Shown here: positions 56,356 through 63,707 of the stretch, piece after piece
Layout: each line of letters begins with the position of its first letter
Numbering within the stretch: position 1 is the first letter of the stretch
DNA from: Halomarina litorea
GTDB taxonomy: Archaea > Halobacteriota > Halobacteria > Halobacteriales > Haloarculaceae
DNA: 64,000 nucleotides
Assembly (NCBI RefSeq): GCF_024227715.1
Contig: NZ_CP100448.1
Location: 2,067,655 to 2,131,654, forward strand
Reading direction: 5' to 3'
Translations under genes and position numbers: made by a program
The notes under the pieces: generated by a model
What the model saw: only the letters and a program-made list of their open reading frames with translations
What the model was told of the DNA's origin: nothing
The model's database searches: none

Positions 56356-56524
56356 CACTGTCCGAGTGACGGAGAACCGGGATGGTAGTTCTGCCTGCAC
56401 AGTACGATTAGTCGCGGACGAGTACAGTTCTCTGGGGTGTCTATTTCCTCGCCCGCTTTCATCTGCGGGCCGGGGGTTTTTATCCGCGAACGGAGAAGGC
56501 TTCCGCGATACACCCCAGCCCACC
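56356..56524. promoter_or_regulatory. Divergent gas vesicle promoter region
   Basis: This gap of 169 bases separates gvpA from gvpF. On the plus strand tttttatcc at 56477-56485 is a good TATA box about 42 bases before gvpF. On the minus strand ctaatcg (complement of 56404-56411) is a weaker candidate for gvpA. A perfect GCCCGC/GCGGGC inverted repeat (56451-56470) lies between the two and may bind a regulator. No gvpD or gvpE is found nearby, so control must differ from that in Halobacterium. Confidence 0.55.
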
Positions 56525-57154
56525 ATGAGCGATTCACATCTCTACACGTACGGGGTGGTCGAGGACGACGACCCCCTCGACCTCTCCGTCGACGGCGTCG
56601 AGGGGGCCGACCGTGTCTACACGGTCAGCCACGGCCCGCTGGCGGCAGTCGTCACCGACATCGGGACGATGGACCCCGAACGGACCGACGAGAACGCCCG
56701 CGCGCACGACGACGTGTTGCAGGCCGTTCTGGAGACCGGGCGGACCATCGTGCCGATGCGCTTTGGGATGACGTTCAAGAACGGGCGGGCGCTGAAGTCC
56801 GTCCTCCGCGGGGGTCGTCGGGCGTTCACGAAGTCGCTCCGCGAGATAGACGGGGCCGTCGAGATGGGCGTCAAACTCGTCGCCGACGAGGGCGCTTCCC
56901 TCGACCGCGAGGCCGTCGTCGCGGACGTCGCCGACCGCCTGCGCGCGGTCAGCGACGAGGAGTCCGAGAACGACCTCTTCAGCGACCGCCTCGTGTTCAA
57001 CCGGTCGTACCTCGTCGACCGCGCCGACCGCGAGGCGTTCGACGACGCCGTCAGCGCCATCGACGACGACTATGGCGAGGACCTCACGGTACAGTACACG
57101 GGACCGTGGGCACCGTACAACTTCGTCGACATCGAAATCGGGGCCAAGCGCTGA
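56525..57154 (+). CDS. gvpF: Gas vesicle protein GvpF
   Basis: This GvpL/F-domain protein of 209 residues is a minor protein needed for vesicle assembly. The N-terminal [13 protein letters not shown] and [17 protein letters not shown] are family-typical, as are [13 protein letters not shown] and the C-terminal [15 protein letters not shown]. GvpF is thought to help nucleate GvpA assembly. It opens the plus-strand operon, and its stop overlaps gvpG by one base (TGATG). Confidence 0.95.
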   Translation: MSDSHLYTYGVVEDDDPLDLSVDGVEGADRVYTVSHGPLAAVVTDIGTMDPERTDENARAHDDVLQAVLETGRTIVPMRFGMTFKNGRALKSVLRGGRRAFTKSLREIDGAVEMGVKLVADEGASLDREAVVADVADRLRAVSDEESENDLFSDRLVFNRSYLVDRADREAFDDAVSAIDDDYGEDLTVQYTGPWAPYNFVDIEIGAKR

Positions 57155-57405
57155 TGTTCATCGTTGACGACCTCCTGCTCAAACCGCTCGTCACGGTGCT
57201 CAACGTCATCCACTCGATGGCCATCGAGGAGATGTACGACACGGGCGCCATCCGGGACGAGATGAAGGAGAACCGCCTGCTGTACGAACTCGGCGAGTAC
57301 TCCGAGGAGGAGTACGAACGGCGGCGGGCGGAACTGGAGGCGCAACTCGACGTGGCCGAGCGCGCCCGCGAGCAACTCAGCGGCCGGGTGGAGGTGAAGC
57401 GATGA
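57154..57405 (+). CDS. gvpG: Gas vesicle protein GvpG
   Basis: This helical protein of 83 residues matches GvpG: FIVDDLLLKPLVTVLNVIHS at the N-terminus, a central YELGEYSEEEYERRRAELEA, and a charged end. GvpG is among the eight proteins essential for vesicle formation in Halobacterium and contacts GvpF and other minor components. Start and stop overlap its neighbours. Confidence 0.93.
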   Translation: MFIVDDLLLKPLVTVLNVIHSMAIEEMYDTGAIRDEMKENRLLYELGEYSEEEYERRRAELEAQLDVAERAREQLSGRVEVKR

Positions 57406-58304
57406 GCGACGATCCCGACGCGTCCGAGGCTGGCGACGGCGGAACGCAAGACGAGGGGACACAGGACATCGCGACGCTCGTCGAGCGCGCCGAGGGCGAC
57501 GTCCTCACCTTCCTCCGGGCGCTCGTCCTCGACGAATCGGTCGAGGAGGCCGAGACGGCGCTGGAGGACCTCCGGCAGGTCGCACTCGAGGCCGAGGAAC
57601 TGCTGGAGACGGTGAACCTCTCGGAGTTACCGGAGGCCATCAACGTCGAGGAACTACCCGACATCGTCGACGTGGAGTCGATCCCCGACGCCGTCGCCAG
57701 CGGCGACCCCACCGACGCCATCGAGTCGCGCGAACTGCTGGACGTCGTCGAACTCGGGAAGTTGTGGTCGACCGTCGACGTCCGGGAGTTCTGGCGCAAC
57801 AAAGACGAGTTCGAGACCGCCCTCGAGGAGGCGCTCGGCGAGGACATCGACGACGACGAGAGCCGCCTCTCGCGACTCCAGTCCGCCTTCGACGACGCGA
57901 TGGACGGCGCGGGCGAGGGGATGATGGACGGGGACGACGACGGTGACTTCGCGAGCATCCCCGACGACACCAACACGGAGGCCTTCCAGGCGGCCATCCA
58001 GTCGGGGCTTCGGGACGCCGTCGACGAGTTTCGGAAGGGCCTGCTGGAAACCCACGACCGCCTGAAGACGCTCCGCGAGGAGAACCAGGAGCGAACCGGA
58101 CGGGCGACCCAGCCCGATTCGCGGAACCCGACGGCGTACTCGACGCTCGCCTCGGCGTCGTCCGGCCCGAGCGTCGGTCGCGGGACGCGCTACTCGACGG
58201 TGCCCCGCGAGACGAAGTACTCCACCGCGCCGAACCGCAAGCGCATCTACGGCGACCGGTTCGAGGACGCCGACGCCCGCGAGGGGGGTGACGACGATGA
58301 GTGA
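57402..58304 (+). CDS. Gas vesicle cluster protein of unknown function (gene X)
   Basis: This acidic protein of 300 residues lies between gvpG and gvpJ, where gvpH and gvpI normally sit, but resembles neither: it has no Hsp20 domain and is not small and basic. Residues 25-70 are helical. Residues 71-98 are a short repeat of ten-residue units (VNLSELPEAI, NVEELPDIV, DVESIPDAV). Residues 105-170 are helical and acidic, and 190-232 form a further amphipathic helix. The C-terminal 60 residues switch to a basic, Ser/Tyr-rich tail with three YST triplets (AYSTLA, RYSTVP, KYSTAP). It overlaps gvpG by 4 bases and gvpJ by 8 and must be co-translated with them. I do not recognise the family. Confidence 0.9.
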   Translation: MSDDPDASEAGDGGTQDEGTQDIATLVERAEGDVLTFLRALVLDESVEEAETALEDLRQVALEAEELLETVNLSELPEAINVEELPDIVDVESIPDAVASGDPTDAIESRELLDVVELGKLWSTVDVREFWRNKDEFETALEEALGEDIDDDESRLSRLQSAFDDAMDGAGEGMMDGDDDGDFASIPDDTNTEAFQAAIQSGLRDAVDEFRKGLLETHDRLKTLREENQERTGRATQPDSRNPTAYSTLASASSGPSVGRGTRYSTVPRETKYSTAPNRKRIYGDRFEDADAREGGDDDE

Positions 58305-58863
58305 CGACGAGCCGAACCGCCCGACGCGGACGGCGGGGCCGACCCGCGAGGGCGACAGTCTGGCGGACGTCGTCGAGATGCTCCTCGACAAGGGCATCGT
58401 CATCAACGCCGACATCGCGGTGACCGTCGGCGAGACGGAACTGCTCGGCATCCACATTCGGGCGGCGCTGGCCTCCTTCGAGACGGCCGCGAAGTACGGC
58501 CTGCAGTTCCCCGACGGGACGGACATGCGCCGCGTCGAGGAGGCCTCGGGACGCTCCCAGATGCACTCCAAGGGCGGGTCGCCCATCTCGGTGCGCAGTC
58601 CGGGGACGACCGGTATCTCGCCCGCGCCGCGCGGCGGGGAGCGTCCCGGCGACGAAGACGACGGTAGCGACGAAGACGACGAGGAGACGGGGGCCTCCGA
58701 CGGTGGCGAGTCTTCGTCGCCGGAGGAGAAGGGAGAGGAGACGACCCCGAACGACGGCGAGGCAACAGAGGACCCGGACGCTGACGACGAGCGGGAGGCA
58801 CCGTCCGACGACGAGGGGGGCGAGCAGGAAGCCGAGAGCGAAAGCGGGGGCGAGGACGCGTGA
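58297..58863 (+). CDS. gvpJ: Gas vesicle protein GvpJ
   Basis: This GvpA-like minor wall protein has 188 residues. The conserved GvpJ domain is N-terminal (about 20-75): SLADVVEMLLDKGIVINADI, ETELLGIHIRAALASFETA, KYGLQFP. After residue 110 comes a very long acidic, disordered tail of about 75 residues (Glu/Asp/Ser/Gly), much longer than in Halobacterium GvpJ (about 114 residues total). The ATG at 58297 is preferred to a GTG at 58288. The stop overlaps the gvpK start. Confidence 0.92.
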   Translation: MSDDEPNRPTRTAGPTREGDSLADVVEMLLDKGIVINADIAVTVGETELLGIHIRAALASFETAAKYGLQFPDGTDMRRVEEASGRSQMHSKGGSPISVRSPGTTGISPAPRGGERPGDEDDGSDEDDEETGASDGGESSSPEEKGEETTPNDGEATEDPDADDEREAPSDDEGGEQEAESESGGEDA

Positions 58864-59216
58864 CCCATATCGACATCGACGGGGAGGACGCCGCCGACGG
58901 CCTCGTCGCCCTCGTGGTCGCCGTCGTGGAACTCCTCGTAGAGGCGATGGAGCGCGAGGCCCTCCGGCGGATGGAGTCCGGCGACCTGACCGACGAGGAG
59001 GTGGAGCGACTGGGCCAGCAGTTCGCCGCCCTCGAAGCCGAGGTAGAGCGCATGAAGGACGACCACGACGTGGGCGACCACGTCGCTGGCATCCGGGACG
59101 ACCTCGACGGCCTCGTCCGCGACGTGGTGAGCGGCCTCGAGACTCCCTTCGGTCGCCCGCCGGCCTCGGAGGCGGCACGCGAGCGCCCGGACGGGGAGGT
59201 GAGCCGTCGTGAGTGA
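58860..59216 (+). CDS. gvpK: Gas vesicle protein GvpK
   Basis: This helical protein of 118 residues is essential for vesicles in Halobacterium. The family pattern is clear: GLVALVVAVVELLVEAMERE, ALRRMESGDLTDEEVERLGQ and a C-terminal helix-rich half. The start is a GTG within GTGA, overlapping the gvpJ stop. Confidence 0.93.
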   Translation: MTHIDIDGEDAADGLVALVVAVVELLVEAMEREALRRMESGDLTDEEVERLGQQFAALEAEVERMKDDHDVGDHVAGIRDDLDGLVRDVVSGLETPFGRPPASEAARERPDGEVSRRE

Positions 59217-60036
59217 CACCGAGTCGGAGTCCGCCCCCGACATCGAGGCCGGTCGATACCTCTACTGCGTCGTCTCGCTCGACGAGGAGGAGGACCCGTC
59301 GGCGTTCGACGCCGAGGGCGTCGATTCCGTGGCCGTCCGCGTCGTCGCGTTCGCGGGTCTCGGAGCGGTGGTCCACGACACGGACGCGCTGTACGACTCC
59401 GAGGACCCCCAGCAGGTCCAGTCGTGGCTGCTCGACCACCAGTCGGTCGTGGACGCCGCCGGCGAGCGGTTCGGGACGCCGCTCCCCGTCCGGTTCGACA
59501 CGGTCCTGCGCGGCGGCGACGAGGGCGTCCGGTCGTGGCTGGAAGACCACCGCGACACCCTCGAACGCCACCTGGGCCGTTTCGCCGGGTGCTGGGAGTA
59601 CCGCATCGAGGTGCTCGTGGATCCGGAGACGCTCCGGGCGGGCCTCGCCGAGGACGACGAGCAGTTGCGCGAACTCGCCGAGAAGCGCGAACGCGTCGGC
59701 GAGGGCACGGCGTTCATGGTCGACAAGCAGTACGAGAACCGACTACGCGAGGTCAAACGGACGGCCCGCGAGGCGCGGACCTCGTCGCTCGAGTCGCGCC
59801 TCACGGACCTCGCCGACGAGGTCGAGCGCCTCGGCTCCCGGACGACGGCGCTCGGCGTCGAACGCGAGGACCGGGAGACGCAGGCCCGCCTGACGGTCCT
59901 CGCCCCCGAATCGAACGAGGCGGCCATCGGCGAGGTCCTCGACGACGTGGCGGCCGAGACGGGCGTCGAGGTCCGCTTCACCGGCCCGTGGCCGCCGTAC
60001 TCCTTCGCCCCCTCCTTCGACGATGGAACCGAGTAG
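59209..60036 (+). CDS. gvpL: Gas vesicle protein GvpL
   Basis: This second GvpL/F-domain protein has 275 residues. GRYLYCVVSLDEEEDPS at the N-terminus, LPVRFDTVLRGGDEGVRSWL in the middle, and the C-terminal FTGPWPPYSFAP mark the family. A helical insert with charged residues lies at about 145-210. GvpL is known to bind many other minor Gvp proteins in Halobacterium and may organise the assembly complex. Start GTG at 59209 overlaps gvpK; its 3' end overlaps gvpM by 14 bases. Confidence 0.94.
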   Translation: MSDTESESAPDIEAGRYLYCVVSLDEEEDPSAFDAEGVDSVAVRVVAFAGLGAVVHDTDALYDSEDPQQVQSWLLDHQSVVDAAGERFGTPLPVRFDTVLRGGDEGVRSWLEDHRDTLERHLGRFAGCWEYRIEVLVDPETLRAGLAEDDEQLRELAEKRERVGEGTAFMVDKQYENRLREVKRTAREARTSSLESRLTDLADEVERLGSRTTALGVEREDRETQARLTVLAPESNEAAIGEVLDDVAAETGVEVRFTGPWPPYSFAPSFDDGTE

Positions 60037-60334
60037 AACCGAGCAGGACGCCGTCGTGGACCTCCTCGACGTGATTCTGGAGGAGGGCGTCCTCCTTCAG
60101 GCGGACGTCGTCATCAGCGTGGCGGACATCCCGCTCGTGGGCCTGCAACTCAGGGCGGCGCTGGCCGGCCTGGAGACGATGACGGACTACGGGCTCATGA
60201 CCGACTGGGACGCCGCCCAGCGTCGACTGGCCCGCGAACGCGAGGAGTCCCCCTCCGCATCGTCGGTGGCGACGGGGGAGTTCGCGGCCGAGGAGTCGGA
60301 ACTCGACGACGGGGCTGACGGCGACTCCCGCTGA
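60023..60334 (+). CDS. gvpM: Gas vesicle protein GvpM
   Basis: This GvpA/J-like minor protein of 103 residues has the conserved core AVVDLLDVILEEGVLLQADV, VADIPLVGLQLRAALAGLET, followed by MTDYGLMTDWD. The C-terminal 30 residues are acidic. GvpM is essential in Halobacterium and aggregates alone, being kept soluble by other Gvp proteins. It closes the operon, 26 bases from the convergent CHRD gene. Confidence 0.93.
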   Translation: MEPSRTEQDAVVDLLDVILEEGVLLQADVVISVADIPLVGLQLRAALAGLETMTDYGLMTDWDAAQRRLAREREESPSASSVATGEFAAEESELDDGADGDSR

Positions 60335-60360
60335 CCGGGAGTCGCCCCGACCGGGACGTC

Positions 60361-61077
60361 TCACTCGCCGTCGTCAGAACTGCCGTCGCCGGAGTCGGGC
60401 ACGCCACCGACACTCTCCCCGTCCTCCTCGATTTCGAGTTCGGTCTCCAGTTCGAAGTCGAGGAGCCCGCTCGTCCCGGTGACGGTGACCTCCTCTTCGA
60501 ACTCGACCTCGACGGTGTCGACGGGTCGCACCTGCTCGCGAATCTCGCCGCCGGGGGTGGCCGCCGTGTGGACGTTGACGTACGCGTTGCCCGAACGCAT
60601 CTCCTCGAGGAGCGAGTCGAGCGAGTCCGCGTCCGCCAGCGGGCCGACGAGGTCGTCGGCCGACAGCGTCCCACTCGCGAGGAGGCCGTTCGACGTCACC
60701 CCCTGGTCGAGGGCGCCGACGAACCGGCCGTCCTCGTCCTCGCGGCCGAACAGAAACAGGACGACGGATCCGTTCTCGTCCGGCCCGCCGACGTGGATGT
60801 GCGCCTGCGTCACCCGCTCCGTGTTCCGGGCGTACAGGAAGTACTGGAGTTCGTCCCCGTCGGGGGAGACGGCGACGACGGCCGCCCCGTCACCGGGGGA
60901 GTCGACCGGCGGAACCTCGTTCGCACCGAGGAGCCGTCCGCTGCTGAACAGCGCTCCCACCTCCGTCCGGGAGTCCTCGTCCGCGCTCACGAGGCCCCCG
61001 AGCGCCCCGACGGCTGCGACACCGACACCGAGTTTGAGTACGTCACGCCGGTTTGGTATTGTCTGATACACTCGCAC
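60361..61077 (-). CDS. CHRD-domain protein with Tat signal
   Basis: This exported protein of 238 residues starts with a twin-arginine signal (IPNRRDVLKLGVGVAAVGAL), predicted to be cut near residue 32. A CHRD domain (about 45-185) follows: GANEVPPVDSPGDGAAVVAV, VTQAHIHVGGPDENGSVVLF and GNAYVNVHTAATPGGEIREQ, the strands typical of the fold. The tail is acidic. CHRD domains occur in secreted bacterial, archaeal and animal proteins with no general function agreed. It is convergent with gvpM and has no evident tie to gas vesicles. Confidence 0.87.
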   Translation of the reverse strand: MRVYQTIPNRRDVLKLGVGVAAVGALGGLVSADEDSRTEVGALFSSGRLLGANEVPPVDSPGDGAAVVAVSPDGDELQYFLYARNTERVTQAHIHVGGPDENGSVVLFLFGREDEDGRFVGALDQGVTSNGLLASGTLSADDLVGPLADADSLDSLLEEMRSGNAYVNVHTAATPGGEIREQVRPVDTVEVEFEEEVTVTGTSGLLDFELETELEIEEDGESVGGVPDSGDGSSDDGE

Positions 61078-61266
61078 GGACGAGCTTATGTTCGACTGCT
61101 ATCACGATAACCGTCCGCGTCCCGCTACCGTCCGACCGCGCGGACGCTCACGGTCCGTCGACGCTCCCGGACGACCCGTCGCGCCACCACCCTCCCGAGA
61201 CGGCCTCGTGGCCGGATTCCGTCGAGGAAACGAATCCTTTTAGCCGCGCCGTCCTGACCAACCCGT

Positions 61267-61455
61267 ATGGCCATCAAACCCGCGTACGTCAAGAAGACGG
61301 CGACGGTCCTACTCGAGAAGTACGACAAGGCGTTCAACTCGGACTTCGAGCGCAACAAGGACATCGTCACCCAACTGACCAACATCGAGTCGAAGGGGGT
61401 CCGCAACCGCGTCGCCGGCTACATCACCCGGAAGAAGGGCGGCACGGCCCAGTAA
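61267..61455 (+). CDS. rps17e: 30S ribosomal protein S17e
   Basis: This is the archaeal/eukaryotic small-subunit protein S17e, 62 residues, the normal length. MAIKPAYVKKTATVLLEKY and FNSDFERNKDIVTQLTNI are diagnostic, followed by SKGVRNRVAGYITR. A cttttagcc element at about 61236-61244 is a likely TATA box about 25 bases upstream of the ATG. It is monocistronic, well separated from other genes. Confidence 0.97.
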   Translation: MAIKPAYVKKTATVLLEKYDKAFNSDFERNKDIVTQLTNIESKGVRNRVAGYITRKKGGTAQ

Positions 61456-61562
61456 GACACGCTTCTCGCATCGCATTCGACGCCGACCAGTGACCACGCC
61501 GGCCAGTGGCGACGCCGCCCCTCGGGAATCTGTCGCCCCCTTCCGAACCCTTTTGGAGCCTG

Positions 61563-61580
61563 ACTGACTAACCAGTCAGT
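61563..61580. promoter_or_regulatory. Operator palindrome of the tetR-MATE operon
   Basis: ACTGACT and AGTCAGT form a perfect 7-bp inverted repeat around AACC. The palindrome ends two bases before the regulator's GTG start, so bound protein would cover the transcription start of a leaderless mRNA. The arrangement is that of an autoregulatory TetR operator. Confidence 0.7.
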
Positions 61581-61581
61581 A

Positions 61582-62178
61582 GTGACCGAGGCCGACGACC
61601 GCATCATGTCTGCGACGTACTGCGCCCTCTGCAAGCACGGCTACGCGGACCTGACGATGCACGACATCGCCGTCGAGTACGAACAGAGCAAGGGGAACCT
61701 CCACTACCACTACGACACGAAGCGGGACCTCCTGCTCGGCTTCCTCGACCACCTCGTCGAGCGGTTCCGCGGGCGACTGCCCGACGAGGACGCCCCGCCG
61801 GAGGAACGGCTGGAGGGCTTCCTCGACGCGACGCTCTCGCCGTCCGACGGGGGGAGCCACCGCGAGTTCCGCACCGCCCTCCTCGAACTGAAGGCGCAGG
61901 CCCCCTACGACGAGGCGTTCCGTGACCGGTTGGCGGCGCTCGACGCGCTCCTCCGGGAGACGCTGCGCGACATCGTCGAGGACGGCATCGAGTCCGGCGT
62001 CTTCGCCGAGGACGCCGACCCCTGTGCGCTGACCGACCTCACGGCGACGGTCATCGACGGGGCGCACGTCCGCGCCGTCACGTTCGGGGAGTCGCCCGCG
62101 GCGGCCCGCGAACTCCTCGCCACGCGCTTCGAGACGCACCTGTTCCGTGAGGCGGCCGAGCCGTGGGTGGCCGGATGA
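61582..62178 (+). CDS. TetR-family transcriptional regulator
   Basis: This repressor of 198 residues has an N-terminal HTH (about 5-50): RIMSATYCALCKHGYADLTM, then HDIAVEYEQSKGNLHYHYDT with the TetR recognition helix and the YHYxxK signature. The C-terminal ligand domain resembles the BetI-like TetR_C group. The GTG at 61582 starts it; an ATG at 61606 would cut the first helix. It overlaps the MATE gene (ATGA), so it probably represses this efflux pump until a drug or metabolite binds. Confidence 0.9.
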   Translation: MTEADDRIMSATYCALCKHGYADLTMHDIAVEYEQSKGNLHYHYDTKRDLLLGFLDHLVERFRGRLPDEDAPPEERLEGFLDATLSPSDGGSHREFRTALLELKAQAPYDEAFRDRLAALDALLRETLRDIVEDGIESGVFAEDADPCALTDLTATVIDGAHVRAVTFGESPAAARELLATRFETHLFREAAEPWVAG

Positions 62179-63620
62179 GCATCCGCGGTCGGCTCTCGGG
62201 GCTGTTCTCCGTCGTCTTCAAGGGACGCGACGAGTTCGACCTCACCTCCGGCGGCATCGGCAAGCCGCTGTTCTATCTCTCCTTGCCCATCGTCATCACG
62301 AACCTCCTCCAGACGGCGTACAACCTCGCGGACACGTTCTGGCTCGGGCAGTACTCCACGGAGGCGCTCGCGGCCATCAGCTTCGCCTTCCCGATGGTGT
62401 TCCTGCTCATCTCGCTCGGCATCGGCCTCTCGACGGCGGGGAGCATCCTCGTCGCACAGAACACGGGTGCGGGTGACGACGAGGCCGCGGAGTACGCCGC
62501 CTCCCAGACGGTGACGTTCTCGTTGCTCGTCTCCGTCGCCCTCGGCGTCGTCGGCTACTTCGGCGTCGGCCCGTTGCTGGCTGTCCTCGGCGCCTCAGCC
62601 GATGTCCTCCCCCTCGCCACCGAGTACATGCAGGTCATCTCGCTCGGCCTGCCGTTCATGTTCGGGTTCTTCATCTTCATCTCGCTGATGCGCGGGTACG
62701 GCGACACCGTGACGCCGATGCTCGTCATGTTCGGCACCGTCGTCTTCAACATCGTGCTGGACCCGTTCCTCATCTTCGGGTGGGGACCGTTCCCCGCACT
62801 CGGCGTCGAGGGGGCCGCAGTCGCCACCGTCGTCTCGCGGGGACTGGCGATGGTCGTCGGCATGGCCATCATGTTCGCGGGGACGCGGGGCGTCGAGATC
62901 CACCTCGCGGACATGCGCCCGGACCCCGTCTACCTCGGGAAGATAGTGAAACTGGGCGTGCCGGCCTCCATCGAGGGGACCGGACGGGCCGTCTCTGTCA
63001 ACGCCCTCCTCCTCATCGTCGGCCTGTTCCCGACGACGGTGGTGGCCGCCTTCGGCATCGGCATCCGCGTCTTCTCGGTCATCTTCATGCCCGCCATCGC
63101 CGTCGCCCGCGGGGTGGAGACGATGGCCGGCCAGAACATCGGCGCGGGCGAGGAGGACCGCGCCGCCGCGACGAGTCGCTTCGCCGCCAAGACGATGTTC
63201 GTCGTCCTCGGCGCGGCCGGCGTCGTGACGTGGGTGTTCGCGCCGGCCGTCGTCGGCGTGTTCACGCCCGACCCCGAGGTGGTCGAGGTGGGCGCGACGT
63301 TCCTGCGCTACGTCGCCCCCTCCTTCGCGTTCATCGGCGTGATGCGCTCGTACACCGGCGGGTTCCGCGGGGCGGGCAAGACGCTCACCGCCGCCGTCAT
63401 CGCCGTCGGGATGCTCGGCGTCGTCCGTCTCCCGGTCGCGTGGTTCGCCTCGCAGGACGTCGGTCTCGGCCTCGGGTCGTCGGGCATCTGGCTCTCGTTT
63501 CTCGTCTCGAACGTCCTCGGGGCGATACTGGCCTACGCGTGGTACCAGCGCGGGACGTGGCGCGGCGCGGACGTCGCCCGCGGACCGAAGGAGACGTACA
63601 CCGCGACCGACGACGACTGA
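62175..63620 (+). CDS. MATE-family efflux transporter
   Basis: This multidrug/oligosaccharide-lipid/polysaccharide antiporter of 481 residues has twelve membrane helices in two MatE halves. LFYLSLPIVITNLLQTAYNL with DTFWLGQYSTEALAAISFAF starts the first half, and LGVPASIEGTGRAVSVNALL the second. It should export cationic or aromatic compounds in exchange for sodium or protons. The ATG at 62175 overlaps the tetR stop, and the palindrome upstream of tetR would control both. Confidence 0.93.
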   Translation: MSIRGRLSGLFSVVFKGRDEFDLTSGGIGKPLFYLSLPIVITNLLQTAYNLADTFWLGQYSTEALAAISFAFPMVFLLISLGIGLSTAGSILVAQNTGAGDDEAAEYAASQTVTFSLLVSVALGVVGYFGVGPLLAVLGASADVLPLATEYMQVISLGLPFMFGFFIFISLMRGYGDTVTPMLVMFGTVVFNIVLDPFLIFGWGPFPALGVEGAAVATVVSRGLAMVVGMAIMFAGTRGVEIHLADMRPDPVYLGKIVKLGVPASIEGTGRAVSVNALLLIVGLFPTTVVAAFGIGIRVFSVIFMPAIAVARGVETMAGQNIGAGEEDRAAATSRFAAKTMFVVLGAAGVVTWVFAPAVVGVFTPDPEVVEVGATFLRYVAPSFAFIGVMRSYTGGFRGAGKTLTAAVIAVGMLGVVRLPVAWFASQDVGLGLGSSGIWLSFLVSNVLGAILAYAWYQRGTWRGADVARGPKETYTATDDD

Positions 63621-63707
63621 GTCCGGGACGGCGACCTCGTCGGCCGACGGCGGGCCGACGTTGCGCGTATCACAACCGTTTTGCGTGTCTCACCCCCACG
63701 CAGGGCA

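Noticed and set aside
57402-58304. Gene X as a GvpH or GvpC
   Set aside because: There is no alpha-crystallin domain, and the ten-residue repeat does not match the roughly 33-residue GvpC repeat. I left it unnamed.
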